The notes: generated by a model not told the origin, from the sequence alone. Counted from the stretch's first letter, positions 11,510 to 24,407 are shown. The stretch: 64,000 nt of DNA from Deinococcus sp. Leaf326 (GCF_001424185.1 NZ_LMOM01000012.1:1-64000); one strand, 5' to 3'. A program made the numbers and translations.

Positions 11510-12904
11510 ATGCGTCCTCTTCTCATCCCCCTGCTGCTCGCCGCGTTGTCCACTGGGCCGGTGAGTGCCGCCGTGCCGACCGTCCCTGTCACCCCCTCGC
11601 CCTCGCGGGTGGTGCTGCCGGTGTCGGTGCCCCTGGCCGGCGTGCAGGCCGCCGCAGAGGCCCGTGTGCCCGCCGAACTCGCGCGGCTCGACCAGACCCG
11701 GTCGTTCCTGGGTGGGGCCGTTCAGGTGCGCCTCAGCGGCGCGGTGACGCGGGCAGGCACCCCGACCATCGTCCCCGATGGCGACGCGCTCGTGGTGCGT
11801 GTGCCTCTGCGCGCCGAGTTCCAGGCGGCCCCGGTTGGTGTGGGCGCGGCACTGGGGCGCAGTTTCGGCGGTGCGGCGACCGTCAGCCTGCGTCTCACGC
11901 CCTACGTGACCCCCGAGTGGGAGGCGGGCGTGCGCGCCAGTGCCGACGCCGTCTGGACCGACCCCCTGAGCGTGGAGCTGGCGCCGGGCGTGAAGATCAG
12001 CGTGCAGTCGCTGGTGGGCGCGCAGGTGCGGACGGCGCTGGACGCCGTGACCACGAGCATCGAACGCTCGGTGCGCGGGGGGCTGGATCTGCGGCGCCGG
12101 GCGGGCACGCTCTGGGCACGGGTGCAGCGGCCCTGGGCCCTGCCACTGCCCGAGCCGGGTTACGCGCTCGTGTCGCCGCAGACCCTGGCCGTCACCCCCT
12201 TTCGCCTGAGCCCGCAGGAGATCGGGGTGACGGTGGGGGCCAGCTTCGGCCTCAACGCGGGGCTGGGCCGCGCGCCCGAGGTCGCCGCCCGGTCCCTGCC
12301 TCCGCTGACGACCGCGCCCCGGCTGGAGCCGGGCCTGAGTCTCGCTGTACCTCTGTCCCTGCCCTACGCCGACCTCTCGGCGCTAGCGACCCGTTCGGCA
12401 GCTGCGCGGCCCTATACCCTGCCGGTCCCCACCAGCCCGGTTCTGCGCGTGCTGGACGTGCGCCTTACGCCCGCCGGCGACCGGGTCCGGGCCGCCGTGC
12501 GCGCCGAGGTGCGCGGACCGCTGGGGCTGCGCCTGGAAGTGACGACCGACGTGACCGGTACTCCGGTCCTCGACCCGGCCACCCAGATCGTGACTCTGCG
12601 CGGCGTGAGCGTCCAGACCCGTAAGGAGGGCCTGAGCGGGCGCGCCGTCGCCTGGTTGGCCGACGCCCGCGCGCAGGAGTACCTGTCGCGCGCCGCCCGC
12701 TTCGACCTGACGCCCGCGCTGGAGCGTGCCCGGAGTAGCCTGGCCGCCCGCCTGCCCTTTTCGCCCGTGCCGGGGCTGAGCCTGGGCGGCGCGGTGGGGC
12801 CGCTGCGCGTGACCTCGCTGGACGTGACCCCTCAGGTCCTCGTGGTGCAGGCGGCCGTGACCGGTACGCTGCGCGCCGAGGTGCAGGCGGGCGCGTTGAA
12901 CTAA
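11510..12904 (+). CDS. Secreted DUF4403 family protein
   Basis: A 464-aa secreted protein. Residues 1-21 ([20 protein letters not shown]) form a signal peptide. The rest matches the DUF4403 layout as I remember it: [21 protein letters not shown] at the start, paired beta-rich repeats, the [31 protein letters not shown] block at about 200-230, and a C-terminal half repeating the pattern ([15 protein letters not shown]... and [17 protein letters not shown]). This repeated lipid-binding-like architecture has no assigned function. It is divergent from the YjbQ gene and ends against malic enzyme. Confidence 0.75.
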   Translation: MRPLLIPLLLAALSTGPVSAAVPTVPVTPSPSRVVLPVSVPLAGVQAAAEARVPAELARLDQTRSFLGGAVQVRLSGAVTRAGTPTIVPDGDALVVRVPLRAEFQAAPVGVGAALGRSFGGAATVSLRLTPYVTPEWEAGVRASADAVWTDPLSVELAPGVKISVQSLVGAQVRTALDAVTTSIERSVRGGLDLRRRAGTLWARVQRPWALPLPEPGYALVSPQTLAVTPFRLSPQEIGVTVGASFGLNAGLGRAPEVAARSLPPLTTAPRLEPGLSLAVPLSLPYADLSALATRSAAARPYTLPVPTSPVLRVLDVRLTPAGDRVRAAVRAEVRGPLGLRLEVTTDVTGTPVLDPATQIVTLRGVSVQTRKEGLSGRAVAWLADARAQEYLSRAARFDLTPALERARSSLAARLPFSPVPGLSLGGAVGPLRVTSLDVTPQVLVVQAAVTGTLRAEVQAGALN

Positions 12905-12941
12905 GAAAAGACCCTGTGGCCGATTCCCCCGATACACCAGA

Positions 12942-12968
12942 GCCCCCCCTTCCGCGGGGAAGAGGGGC
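12942..12968. terminator. Stem-loop between convergent genes
   Basis: GCCCCCC-CTTCC, GCGG, GGAAG-A-GGGGC forms an imperfect stem with a bulge between the DUF4403 stop and the malic enzyme stop. It could serve both directions. No T tract. Confidence 0.45.
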
Positions 12969-12993
12969 GCCAGTAAAGCCGCGTTCCGGAGGG

Positions 12994-14751
<1,758 letters not shown>

Positions 14752-14759
14752 ATCGTTCC

Positions 14760-14765
14760 AGCATA
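14760..14765 (-). promoter_or_regulatory. -10 box of the malic enzyme gene
   Basis: TATGCT on the minus strand, 8 nt before the ATG at 14751. Confidence 0.55.
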
Positions 14766-14838
14766 GCGGCGCCGTTCTCCGGATGTGTCCGCCGCACTGT
14801 GCCGGAGCTGAAACCCTCTGGGGGACGGGGGAGACTGT

Positions 14839-15258
14839 CTAGGCCCGCACGGCCTCCCAGCGGCGGCGCAGCTCGGCGAAACCGTCCTGGAGCCGTGTGC
14901 CGGCCGTCACGACCTGGGTGGTGGTGCCGTGCCCGACCGCGTCGCCCAATTCGTTCACGGCGAACAGATCGGCGTGGATACGCCGGCCTTCCTGCCGCGT
15001 GAACGTCGCTGTGACGGTCACGGTCATGCCCGGCAGCGCCGAGGCGGTGTGGAACACTTCGAGCTGTGTGCCGATTCCCTCCTCACCCCCTTCCAGAAAG
15101 GGCAGGATGAGCTTGCGCCCCGCCTCCTCGAAGTGCCGGGCCAGCCAGTAGGTCGCGTAGACCGGGTGCACCGGACCCAGTTCGGCGAACTGCACGGTCA
15201 TCTCGTCCGTCACGGTGATGACGAGCTGCTGCTGAAATCCCTCGGGCATGGGGCGCAT
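14839..15258 (-). CDS. Hotdog-fold thioesterase (FlK-like)
   Basis: A 139-aa single-domain protein resembling the fluoroacetyl-CoA-thioesterase-like (FlK) branch of the hotdog superfamily. Supporting phrases are [62 protein letters not shown] broken over the expected strands and central helix, and [36 protein letters not shown]. It probably cleaves a small acyl-CoA or acts in a detoxification role; the substrate is unknown. TAGGCT lies 6 nt before the ATG at 15258 (leaderless), which supports this start over the internal Met at residue 4. Confidence 0.82.
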   Translation of the reverse strand: MRPMPEGFQQQLVITVTDEMTVQFAELGPVHPVYATYWLARHFEEAGRKLILPFLEGGEEGIGTQLEVFHTASALPGMTVTVTATFTRQEGRRIHADLFAVNELGDAVGHGTTTQVVTAGTRLQDGFAELRRRWEAVRA

Positions 15259-15264
15259 GGCTCC

Positions 15265-15270
15265 AGCCTA
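15265..15270 (-). promoter_or_regulatory. -10 box of the thioesterase gene
   Basis: TAGGCT on the minus strand, 6 nt before the ATG at 15258. Confidence 0.6.
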
Positions 15271-15334
15271 CCGGACATGAAGCTTCGCTGAAACCGTGTC
15301 GGCCCCCGTACGGCGCGCGCGCGGCGCCCCCGCT

Positions 15335-15340
15335 TACACT
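15335..15340 (+). promoter_or_regulatory. -10 box of the YihY/BrkB gene
   Basis: TACACT, 6 nt before the GTG at 15347. This spacing is the main reason for choosing that GTG as the start. Confidence 0.6.
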
Positions 15341-15346
15341 GCCGGG

Positions 15347-16555
<1,209 letters not shown>

Positions 16556-16616
16556 CCCAGCAGAAACGGGGGACGCGGGGCAAAGTGGCTCCGCGTCCCC
16601 CCGCTCTTCTGGCTTC

Positions 16617-17336
16617 CTACAGCACGACCGGGTAGGGCAGCGTGCCCTCGTAGATCGCGCGGCCTACGATGGCGCCCTCGATGCCCTCCTCGGCCAGCAG
16701 GCGTACGTCCTCGGTGTCCCGCACGCCGCCGCCCACGATCAGGGTATTGAGCCACAGCCCGCGGACCTGCCGCATCAGCTCGCGGTCCAGGCCCTTCAAG
16801 GTGCCGTCGCGGGTCACGTCGGTAAAGATCAGGGTTTCCAGGCCCGCGTCGGCCAGTCTGGGGGTCAGCTCGGCCACCTGCACGCCGCTGCCCTGCGCCC
16901 AGCCGTGGGTGGCGACCTCCAGCCCGCGCGCGTCAAGGCTCACGACGACCGCCTCGGAGCCGTGGGCGGCGATGAGTTCGGCGACGAGTTCCGGGCTTTT
17001 GACGGCCGCCGTGCCGATCACCACGCGGCGCACGCCCAGCGCGAGCAGGGCCTCGGCGTCCTCGCGGCGGCGCACTCCGCCGCCCACCTCGACCGGCACG
17101 CCGAGGTCCGAGACGATCCGCGCGATGATCTCCCGGTTCTCGCCGCGCCCGGTAGCGGCGTCGAGGTCCACGAGGTGCAAGAAGCCCGCGCCCAGGCCGG
17201 CCCAGTGCTGCGCGGCCTCCAGCGGCGACTCGAAATACACGGTCTCGCGCTCGGGGTCGCCCTCGTAGAGCCGGACGGCGCGGCCCGACTGGATGTCCAC
17301 GCAGGGCAGGATCAGGGGAGACAGGGAGCGGTTCAC
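16617..17336 (-). CDS. hisA: HisA, phosphoribosylformimino-AICAR isomerase
   Basis: A 239-aa TIM-barrel isomerase of histidine biosynthesis (ProFAR to PRFAR). Catalytic aspartates are seen in [19 protein letters not shown] (N-terminal) and [13 protein letters not shown] (middle); phosphate-binding glycines are in [11 protein letters not shown] and [12 protein letters not shown] 17336 is chosen over a 30-residue upstream extension because TATGCT lies 7 nt before it and the protein then starts where the family starts. It stands alone, not in a his operon, and is divergent from a glycosyltransferase. Confidence 0.95.
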   Translation of the reverse strand: MNRSLSPLILPCVDIQSGRAVRLYEGDPERETVYFESPLEAAQHWAGLGAGFLHLVDLDAATGRGENREIIARIVSDLGVPVEVGGGVRRREDAEALLALGVRRVVIGTAAVKSPELVAELIAAHGSEAVVVSLDARGLEVATHGWAQGSGVQVAELTPRLADAGLETLIFTDVTRDGTLKGLDRELMRQVRGLWLNTLIVGGGVRDTEDVRLLAEEGIEGAIVGRAIYEGTLPYPVVL

Positions 17337-17343
17337 GCGCCCC

Positions 17344-17349
17344 AGCATA
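17344..17349 (-). promoter_or_regulatory. -10 box of hisA
   Basis: TATGCT on the minus strand, 7 nt before the GTG at 17336. Confidence 0.6.
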
Positions 17350-17384
17350 AGGGCCGGTGAGAACCGGGGCGGCTTCCGGACCGC

Positions 17385-17390
17385 TAGACT
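17385..17390 (+). promoter_or_regulatory. -10 box of the glycosyltransferase gene
   Basis: TAGACT, 10 nt before the GTG at 17401. The gap is slightly longer than for neighbouring genes. Confidence 0.5.
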
Positions 17391-17400
17391 GCGCCTCAGC

Positions 17401-18549
17401 GTGCGAATCGGAATCGTGACTGCCACCTACCTGCCGTCCCGCAACGGGGTCGCCACCAGCACGGCGCTCTTTGCGCGCGGCCTGCGGGAACGCGGCCACG
17501 AGGTCCTGATCTTCGCGCCCCGCCACCCGCAGATGCCCCCGCACGAGGAAGGCGTCTACCGCCTGAACAGCTCGTTCGCGGGGGCGCGGGCGCTGGGTGC
17601 CCCGGCCGACTACCCGGTGATGCTCGCCCCCGGCCCCCGGCTCACGGCGCGGCTGCCTCTGCGCGGGCTGGACGTGGTTCACACCATGCACCCCTTCCTG
17701 GCCGGGCGGCTGGCGCTGCGCTGGGCACGCCTTGCGGGGGCGCCGGTGGTCTACACGGCCCACACCCAGTACGACGAGTATCTGCATTACACGCCCATGC
17801 CCCGGCGGGTGGGCCGCGCGGTGCTGCGCCCCCACGTCTCGGCCTTCGCGCGGCGGGTGGACGCTGTGCTGGCGCCAGGTCAGGCGATGGTGGACATGCT
17901 GCGCGGCTACGGATTTGCCGGCGAGGTGACCCTGCTGCCCAATCCGGTGGACCTCACAGCCTTCGCCGGGGCCACGGGCACGGCGTTCCGGGCCGAATAC
18001 GGCATTGCGCCAGACGTGCCGCTCGTTATGTCGCTGGGTCGGCTGGCCCCCGAGAAGAACCTGGGTACCATGCTGCGCGCTTTCGACCGCGCGCGGGCCA
18101 GTCGCCCCGAACTGCGGCTGCTGGTGGTCGGAGACGGCCCCAGCCGCGCCGAAGCCCAGGCGGCGGCCCCCGAGGGCGTGACCTTCACCGGGCCGGTGCC
18201 CTACCCCCGCGTGCCCGAGGCCCTGGCCGCCGCCGACGTCTTCCTGACCGCGAGCACCAGCGAGGTGCTGCCCATGTCCATGATCGAGGCGCTGGCGGCC
18301 GGCGCGCCCCTGGTCGCGGCCCGCAGCGCCGCCGCCCTGGACCTGGTCCGTGAGGGCGAGAACGGCACAGTGAGGGAGGCCACCCCCGACGACCTGTCGC
18401 TGGGCATGCTGGAGACCCTGGACCCCGCGCGCCTGAGCGCCCTCCAGGCCGGTGCGCGCGCCAGCGCCCGGCAGTACGCCCTGCCCGAGCGCGCCGCTGC
18501 CCTGGAGGCAGTCTACGGCCAGGTACTGGCGCGCCGCCGACGCCTGTAG
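17401..18549 (+). CDS. GT4-family glycosyltransferase
   Basis: A 382-aa GT-B fold glycosyltransferase. The acceptor domain opens [35 protein letters not shown] in pieces typical of GT4, and [14 protein letters not shown] is like diacylglycerol glucosyltransferases. The nucleotide-sugar domain has [27 protein letters not shown] and the EX7E-like stretch [21 protein letters not shown]. It likely builds membrane glycolipids or envelope glycans (inference from the HTxY-type motif). Start GTG 17401 is preferred to an in-frame ATG at 17293 that lies inside hisA. No partner genes are next to it. Confidence 0.88.
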   Translation: MRIGIVTATYLPSRNGVATSTALFARGLRERGHEVLIFAPRHPQMPPHEEGVYRLNSSFAGARALGAPADYPVMLAPGPRLTARLPLRGLDVVHTMHPFLAGRLALRWARLAGAPVVYTAHTQYDEYLHYTPMPRRVGRAVLRPHVSAFARRVDAVLAPGQAMVDMLRGYGFAGEVTLLPNPVDLTAFAGATGTAFRAEYGIAPDVPLVMSLGRLAPEKNLGTMLRAFDRARASRPELRLLVVGDGPSRAEAQAAAPEGVTFTGPVPYPRVPEALAAADVFLTASTSEVLPMSMIEALAAGAPLVAARSAAALDLVREGENGTVREATPDDLSLGMLETLDPARLSALQAGARASARQYALPERAAALEAVYGQVLARRRRL

Positions 18550-18614
18550 CTCGGGGGCGGGGTCAGTTCAGCTGTTGTGCACAGGGTCTGGACGAATACA
18601 GGACAAAAGCAGAA

Positions 18615-18636
18615 GCCCCAGCATTTCTGCTGGGGC
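18615..18636 (-). terminator. Terminator of tRNA-Leu
   Basis: A perfect 9-bp stem, GCCCCAGCA with TGCTGGGGC, around a 4-nt loop. Read on the minus strand it is followed by TTCTGCTTTTG. It begins 9 nt after the tRNA CCA end. Confidence 0.85.
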
Positions 18637-18644
18637 CCCTCTGC

Positions 18645-18730
<86 letters not shown>

Positions 18731-18805
18731 CGCTTCCGGCGTCCTGCACAGCTCCGGTTGCTTTGGTATCTCACCCGCGCTAGCGGGCGCGTTTCAGGCT
18801 CGCTT

Positions 18806-18834
18806 ACTTTACTGGCGACTTCCGGAACTGTCAA
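18806..18834 (-). promoter_or_regulatory. Sigma-70 type promoter of tRNA-Leu
   Basis: On the minus strand TTGACA (18829-18834), a 17-bp spacer, then TAAAGT (18806-18811). It is the best classical promoter in the window, about 77 nt upstream of the tRNA 5' end. The leader holds a small stem, CCCGC/GCGGG, at 18774-18787. Confidence 0.8.
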
Positions 18835-19484
18835 GCGTTGCCGGCGATAGCTTCCCGCGTCCTGCGCACGACCTCGGCGGCCAGCGCCTCTCCGCGCGCC
18901 GACAGGTTGTCTCGTTGGGCCCGGAGCCGCGTTCCCTCCCCGGCCTCCAGGTGGCGCAGGTTGATGTCCAGGGTCAGCAGGGCCGCCTCCAGCGCGCCGC
19001 GCAGTAGGGCCGCTCCCGCGCCTACATCGCTGATCACCTCGGGGTGGGTATGGGGCAGGGTGGACCCGGCGAGCTCCAGCGCCTCGACGCAGGCCTGGGC
19101 GGTTCCCAGGGGCGCGGCGCGGGCGGCTTCCCCGGCCCGGTCCAGAGCTGCTCGGCGCTTGGCCTTCTCCTCCTCGGTACTCCTGGGCAGGCGCGTGGCG
19201 TCCACGTAGCCCCGGAACACGGCCACGTCCTCGTCGGCGAGGCGTTGCAGGCGGCCCTGCACCTCCTCCAGCGTGTCGGGGGCTGCCGTCAGGGCGGGGT
19301 CGGGCGTCTGGCCCGCCTTGTGCGCCTTGTGCAGGCTGATGCGCGCTGCCATGGCCACCAGGCCGGTGCCGAACGCCCCGCCCAGTGCCGCCACCGAGCC
19401 GCCGCCGGGGGTGGGCTGACGGCTACTGGTGGCGTCCAGCAGGTCCTGGGCGGAGCGGGTCCAGAGGGTCTCGGGAGGGGTCAT
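18831..19484 (-). CDS. Cyclodeaminase/cyclohydrolase family protein (FTCD C-terminal domain)
   Basis: A 217-aa all-helical protein equal to the cyclodeaminase half of formiminotransferase-cyclodeaminase, the family that also includes methenyl-THF cyclohydrolase FchA. The signature SRQPTPGGGSVAALGGAFGTGLVAMAA is clear, followed by RLADEDVAVFRGYVDA and a C-terminal DINLRHLEAGEGTRLR segment. It likely acts on 5-formimino- or 5,10-methenyl-tetrahydrofolate. No formiminotransferase domain or hut genes are nearby. The start at ATG 19484 is set by TACAGT 7 nt upstream. Its 3' end overlaps the -35 region of the tRNA-Leu promoter. Confidence 0.88.
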   Translation of the reverse strand: MTPPETLWTRSAQDLLDATSSRQPTPGGGSVAALGGAFGTGLVAMAARISLHKAHKAGQTPDPALTAAPDTLEEVQGRLQRLADEDVAVFRGYVDATRLPRSTEEEKAKRRAALDRAGEAARAAPLGTAQACVEALELAGSTLPHTHPEVISDVGAGAALLRGALEAALLTLDINLRHLEAGEGTRLRAQRDNLSARGEALAAEVVRRTREAIAGNA

Positions 19485-19491
19485 GGCCGCC

Positions 19492-19497
19492 ACTGTA
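19492..19497 (-). promoter_or_regulatory. -10 box of the cyclodeaminase gene
   Basis: TACAGT on the minus strand, 7 nt before the ATG at 19484. Confidence 0.6.
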
Positions 19498-19567
19498 GCG
19501 GTGAAACCGGACTGGCAAAACCCTGGCGGCAAAAGCGCACCGGCGAAGCTCGCCGCAGCAACACGTA

Positions 19568-19601
19568 GGCGGGGGTGCGGCCCGCAAGCCACGCCCCCGC
19601 C
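19568..19601 (-). terminator. Terminator of mdh
   Basis: A 10-bp GC-rich stem with one G-T pair (19568-19577 with 19592-19601), just after the mdh stop. The T tract is weak. Confidence 0.5.
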
Positions 19602-19615
19602 CCGACAGTGCGGTG

Positions 19616-20608
19616 TTACTTCACCAGACCGAGTTTGCGGACCTCGTCGCGCTCCTCGCTCAGTTCCTGGGCGGTGGCGTCCATCTTGCCGCGGCTGAAG
19701 TCGGACACCTCCAGGCCCTGCACGATCTCGTACTTGCCGCCGCTGGTACGCACCGGGAAACCGTAGATCAGGCCCTCGGGGATGCCGTAGCTGCCGTCGG
19801 AGGGAATACCCATGCTGACCCACTCGCCTTCGCGGGTACCGAGCGCCCAGTCGCGCATGTGGTCGATGGCCGCGCTCGCCGCCGAGGCCGCGCTGCTCAG
19901 GCCGCGCGCCTCGATGATCGCCGCGCCGCGCTTGGCGACGGTCGGGATGTAGGTCTGCTCGTACCAGTCGCGCTCGACGAGGTCCAGGGCCGGCTTGCCG
20001 CCCACGGTCGTCTGCGAGAGGTCGGGGTACTGGGTCGAGGAATGGTTGCCCCAGATGGTCATGTTCTTGATCTCGCTCACGGCCTGGCCGGTCTTCTCGG
20101 CAAGCTGCGACACAGCGCGGTTGTGGTCCAGACGGACCATCGCTGTGAACTGCTTGGGGTCGAGGTCGGGCGCGTTCTGCTGGGCGATCAGTGCGTTGGT
20201 GTTGGCGGGGTTGCCCACCACAAGTACCTTCACGTCACGGCTGGCGACAGCGTTCAGGGCCTCGCCTTGGGGCTTGAAGATGCCGCCGTTGGCGCCGAGC
20301 AGGTCGCCGCGCTCCATGCCGGCCTTGCGGGGCATGGCTCCCACGAGCAGGGCGTAGTCGGCGTCCTTGAAGGCCACCATCGGGTCATCGCTGGTCACGA
20401 CGTCCGCCAGCAGCGGGAAGGCGCAGTCGCGCAGTTCCATGACCACGCCGCCGAGCGCCTTGAGGGCCGGGGTGATTTCGAGCAGTTGCAGGATGACCGG
20501 TTGATCCTTGCCCAGCATGTCGCCCGAGGCGATGCGGAAAAGCAGGCTGTAGCCGATCTGACCGGCCGCGCCGGTGACGGCCACACGTACGGGTTGCTTG
20601 TTCGCCAT
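19616..20608 (-). CDS. mdh: Malate dehydrogenase
   Basis: A 330-aa NAD-dependent malate dehydrogenase of the cytosolic/Thermus type (TCA cycle, malate to oxaloacetate). The nucleotide-binding motif [23 protein letters not shown] starts at residue 8, GNPANTNAL follows, and the catalytic His lies in [14 protein letters not shown]. Substrate-binding arginines sit in [18 protein letters not shown]. Unlike many neighbours it has a real Shine-Dalgarno, GGGAGGA 5 nt before the ATG. A TATGGT sequence at 20644-20649 could be the -10. Confidence 0.97.
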   Translation of the reverse strand: MANKQPVRVAVTGAAGQIGYSLLFRIASGDMLGKDQPVILQLLEITPALKALGGVVMELRDCAFPLLADVVTSDDPMVAFKDADYALLVGAMPRKAGMERGDLLGANGGIFKPQGEALNAVASRDVKVLVVGNPANTNALIAQQNAPDLDPKQFTAMVRLDHNRAVSQLAEKTGQAVSEIKNMTIWGNHSSTQYPDLSQTTVGGKPALDLVERDWYEQTYIPTVAKRGAAIIEARGLSSAASAASAAIDHMRDWALGTREGEWVSMGIPSDGSYGIPEGLIYGFPVRTSGGKYEIVQGLEVSDFSRGKMDATAQELSEERDEVRKLGLVK

Positions 20609-20743
20609 GAAAGTTCCTCCCAGAAGAAATGGTTTTACGGCTCACCATAACGCGAAAGATGCCGGGGCGGCGCGCCCGTCCCCTTGGGGGGAACAGTACG
20701 GCGTGGCAGCCCGGCCTGACGCGCTTGCCTGTCATGACGACGC

Positions 20744-20784
20744 GGGGCCGCCGGCCTCCCGCAGAGGAGAGGATCGGCGGCCCC
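20744..20784 (-). terminator. Stem-loop after the membrane-anchored hypothetical gene
   Basis: A perfect 10-bp repeat, GGGGCCGCCG (20744-20753) with CGGCGGCCCC (20775-20784), and a CCTC/GAGG inner stem, 16 nt past the stop codon at 20801. There is no T tract. Confidence 0.5.
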
Positions 20785-20800
20785 AGGGGGTGCGGGCGCG

Positions 20801-21262
20801 TTACTTCTTCGGGGGCTGGGCCGGCGTCTCGTCGCCCAGACTCCAGAAGTCGAGGTCGTCCACGGCGCTGCTCAGGCTGCTCAGCTGCGCCATGTCTCCG
20901 GCGCTGGCCTGACCCTGCACCTGTACAGTGCCGGCGCGGGCCGTGTTCTGGCCGATGGCTCTGGCCATCACGTCGGCCGGAACGGCGGCGAACATCTGCG
21001 CGGCCTGCTGGGGCGTGGCGTCGAGCAGCACGTCGCCTAGCACCTCGTCGGGAATGTCGTGCGACACGCGGGCGCGCGCCGACGAGAGCGCCGCCGCGTC
21101 AATCTCGGGCCGTGCGGCCGTCTCCTCGTCGAGGTGCCGGGTGCCGGGAGGCTGGACCTGGGGCACGTTCTCCTGCGGCGTACCGGCCGTGCCGGAACGC
21201 TTCCTGAGAACCAGAAAGGCGACGATCGCCACGAGAATCAGCACAAGAATCAGGAACTTCAT
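20801..21262 (-). CDS. Hypothetical membrane-anchored protein
   Basis: A 153-aa protein that I do not recognise. It starts MKFLILVLILVAIVAFLVLRKRSG, a single N-terminal transmembrane helix with a positive stop-transfer, leaving the rest in the cytoplasm. The soluble part is acidic and Ala/Gln-rich with helical runs (LSSARARVSHDIPDEVLGDVLLDATPQQAAQMFAAVP) and an acidic tail ending DDLDFWSLGDETPAQPPKK. ATG 21262 has a purine stretch (AAGGTG) upstream; an in-frame upstream extension is Pro-rich and unlikely. The 317 bp upstream hold a strongly structured element (21459-21518). Confidence 0.72.
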   Translation of the reverse strand: MKFLILVLILVAIVAFLVLRKRSGTAGTPQENVPQVQPPGTRHLDEETAARPEIDAAALSSARARVSHDIPDEVLGDVLLDATPQQAAQMFAAVPADVMARAIGQNTARAGTVQVQGQASAGDMAQLSSLSSAVDDLDFWSLGDETPAQPPKK

Positions 21263-21579
21263 GGGTACACCTTGGGCGGCACTGGGTTCTGGGCGTCCCC
21301 GACCGGCGGAAAGAAACGGAGGCGGGCCTTCAGGAGCTGAGGGCGGTGGCGGGCGCGTTCCCGGCACGTGGACTTCCCAGTCAACTGCGCGCGGCTCGGG
21401 CTGTGAGCAGCGTAGGACGGCAATCCTGTCTCCACTCTTACTTTGGGCTCAGCTTCAGTATTCTCCCCCCTGATCGGGGGCAACCCGGCCGCCCGATGAA
21501 GCGGCGACCGGGAGAATATGCCAGCAGAAGTGCACGAAAGGGGGCAGAGGCCAGCGCGCCTCTGCCCCCTTTCGTGCAC
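21263..21579. other. Structured intergenic region
   Basis: 317 bp with no credible gene; the open frames crossing it are shadows. It contains, from right to left, a 23-bp perfect hairpin that serves as terminator of the rhodanese gene (21529-21580), a multi-stem element (21459-21518), and about 195 bp of leader before the hypothetical membrane-anchored gene. The purpose of the middle element is unknown. Confidence 0.6.
21459..21518. other. Candidate structured RNA or paired regulatory element
   Basis: TATTCTCCC (21459-21467) pairs perfectly with GGGAGAATA (21510-21518). Inside lie a CCCC/GGGG hairpin (21467-21479) and a GCCGC/GCGGC hairpin (21488-21505, loop CCGATGAA), so the whole can fold as a three-way junction. 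ATCGGG (21473-21478) can alternatively pair with CCCGAT (21492-21497). The outer arms each also read as TATTCT -10 boxes facing each other. Strand and role are undetermined. Confidence 0.4.

Positions 21580-21580
<1 letters not shown>
21529..21580 (-). terminator. Long perfect hairpin terminating the rhodanese gene
   Basis: 23-bp perfect arms (21529-21551 with 21558-21580) and a 6-nt loop, CAGCGC. The right arm touches the last base of the rhodanese stop codon. The stem contains a run of five G-C pairs, and the arm ends with CTTTCGTGCACT. It is unusually long for an intrinsic terminator. Confidence 0.75.
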
Positions 21581-22443
<863 letters not shown>

Positions 22444-22509
22444 CGTTTTTCCTCCCTCATGTGGGGGCACGTGGCCCCGCTTCTGCAAGATTATTCCGCG
22501 GCTGCCAGT

Positions 22510-22530
22510 AGTTGACCAAAGAAGTCAACT
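22510..22530. promoter_or_regulatory. Palindrome between the rhodanese and sufE genes
   Basis: AGTTGAC, CAAAGAA, GTCAACT: 7-bp perfect arms around a 7-nt spacer. Each arm contains a TTGAC -35-like sequence. It lies 67 bp from the rhodanese start and 49 bp from the sufE start, a good place for a shared operator. Confidence 0.45.
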
Positions 22531-22566
22531 GGACAAGGCTCACCATAGCGTCTGCGCCGTCCACGT

Positions 22567-22572
22567 TACAGT
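22567..22572 (+). promoter_or_regulatory. -10 box of sufE
   Basis: TACAGT, 6 nt before the ATG at 22579. Confidence 0.6.
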
Positions 22573-22578
22573 AGAGGT

Positions 22579-23034
<456 letters not shown>

Positions 23035-23085
23035 GCCACCGCGTCAGGCGGGAGCGGGGCAGACGAGGCCCTTCTCCCGCCTGTC

Positions 23086-23643
23086 CTATTCGCCGCCCGG
23101 CAATGCACGGCCTGCACGGCCCAGCGCCCAGACGCTCAGCCCCAGGGCCGCGCCGTAAAACAGGTGTGCCCCCAGGCGGTTGAGGTGGCCCCTGGCGTTG
23201 CCCGCACTCGGGCCGTCCTGAAGTCCCAGCAGCGGCACGATACCCTCGTCCATGACGGCCCACAGGCCCGCCCCAAAAGCGGCGCCCAGCCCCGTACCGG
23301 CCAGGGCGCCCGTCTGCCGCCCGGCGATGGCCCCGAACACCGCGCCGCTCATGACGCCCATACCCCAGTGGACCCCCTCACTGAGCTCGTTTTTCAGGCG
23401 GTCGCTACGCGGCGGTTTGCCCTTGAAGGCCTCGTACCCCAGGCGGCCCAGGGCGGCGGTGCTGCTCTCGCTGGGCTGGTGCAGTTGGCCCAGTGGGGCG
23501 ACCGAATGCTGGTCAGGCCCCTTCTTGGGCAGGGCACTTTCGGGCTGCACAAGTGGGGCGATCTTCGTCCAGTATTGCCCCATCGCCAGGGTGCCCGCCG
23601 CGCCCCCCACCATCCCGGTCAACATGCCGCGCAAAGTTGTCAT
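23086..23643 (-). CDS. Small polytopic membrane protein (DUF1440/YagU-like)
   Basis: A 185-aa protein with four hydrophobic Gly/Ala-rich segments: residues 5-22 (GMLTGMVGGAAGTLAMG), 93-110, 115-133 and 157-175. A hydrophilic loop at 25-90 (PESALPKKGPDQHSVAPLG) separates the first from the rest. The pattern resembles the YagU/DUF1440 inner-membrane family, but that assignment is from memory and tentative. TAGCCT 6 nt before the ATG indicates a leaderless mRNA. Function unknown. Confidence 0.7.
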   Translation of the reverse strand: MTTLRGMLTGMVGGAAGTLAMGQYWTKIAPLVQPESALPKKGPDQHSVAPLGQLHQPSESSTAALGRLGYEAFKGKPPRSDRLKNELSEGVHWGMGVMSGAVFGAIAGRQTGALAGTGLGAAFGAGLWAVMDEGIVPLLGLQDGPSAGNARGHLNRLGAHLFYGAALGLSVWALGRAGRALPGGE

Positions 23644-23649
23644 GGGGTC

Positions 23650-23655
23650 AGGCTA
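23650..23655 (-). promoter_or_regulatory. -10 box of the YagU-like gene
   Basis: TAGCCT on the minus strand, 6 nt before the ATG at 23643. Confidence 0.55.
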
Positions 23656-23716
23656 AGGGGACCTCCGGGACGGGCGCCGGCTGCCTAAAGGATTGCTCAG
23701 CTCACTGGGCGCCGGC

Positions 23717-24313
23717 TCAGGCACCAGGGCGGTGGGCGGCAAGCAGGGCCGCCAGCGCCTGCCCCCGGTGGCCGACCGCGCGCTTTTCGGGGATGGTCAG
23801 CTCGGCCATGCTGCGGCGCTCGCCGTCGGGCACGAACAGGGGATCGTAGCCGAAGCCGCCCTGCCCACGCGGGCCTTCGAGCAGCGTGCCGCCCACCTCG
23901 CCGCGGTACTCCTCCAGGTCGCCGTCCGGGTAGGCCAGCACGACCACCGACACGAACTTGGCCCGGCGGTCCCGAGTTCCGCGCAGCTTCTCGAGAAGGT
24001 AGAGGTTGCGCTCCAGGTCGCTGCTGCGCCCCCCGAACCGCGCCGAGTACACCCCCGGCTCGCCGCCCAGGGCCGCGACCTCCAGACCCGAATCGTCGGC
24101 TAGGGCGGGCAGGCCGGTCATCATGGCCGCCGCGCAGGCTTTCAGGGCCGCGTTCTCGGCGTAGGTGCTGCCAGTCTCCTCGGGCAGCGGCAGGCCGCTT
24201 AGGCCCTGCACCTCCCAGCCCAGGCCGCCCAGAGCCTCCTCGATCTCGCGGACCTTGCCCGCATTGCTTGTCGCCACGACCACGCGGCGGATATTCCGGC
24301 TCTCACTCGTCAC
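23717..24313 (-). CDS. rdgB: XTP/dITP diphosphatase (RdgB/HAM1)
   Basis: A 198-aa house-cleaning pyrophosphatase that removes dITP, XTP and similar non-canonical purine nucleotides. The substrate-binding VVVATSNAGKVREIEEAL opens the protein. ETGSTYAENAALKACAAA and LPALADDSGLEVAALGGEPGVYSARF follow, and GFGYDPLFVPDGE closes the active site. The GTG start at 24313 is 6 nt behind TACACT. It ends the leftward dienoyl-CoA/dacB string but has its own promoter signal. Confidence 0.95.
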   Translation of the reverse strand: MTSESRNIRRVVVATSNAGKVREIEEALGGLGWEVQGLSGLPLPEETGSTYAENAALKACAAAMMTGLPALADDSGLEVAALGGEPGVYSARFGGRSSDLERNLYLLEKLRGTRDRRAKFVSVVVLAYPDGDLEEYRGEVGGTLLEGPRGQGGFGYDPLFVPDGERRSMAELTIPEKRAVGHRGQALAALLAAHRPGA

Positions 24314-24319
24314 CTCCGC

Positions 24320-24325
24320 AGTGTA
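24320..24325 (-). promoter_or_regulatory. -10 box of rdgB
   Basis: TACACT on the minus strand, 6 nt before the GTG at 24313. Confidence 0.5.
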
Positions 24326-24407
24326 GGCGGTCGGGACGGCGAGCGGACACCGGTCCCTTCCGCCACCCAGGGCCGCGCAGCGCGGTGCACGGCTCCGCGA
24401 CCCCAGG

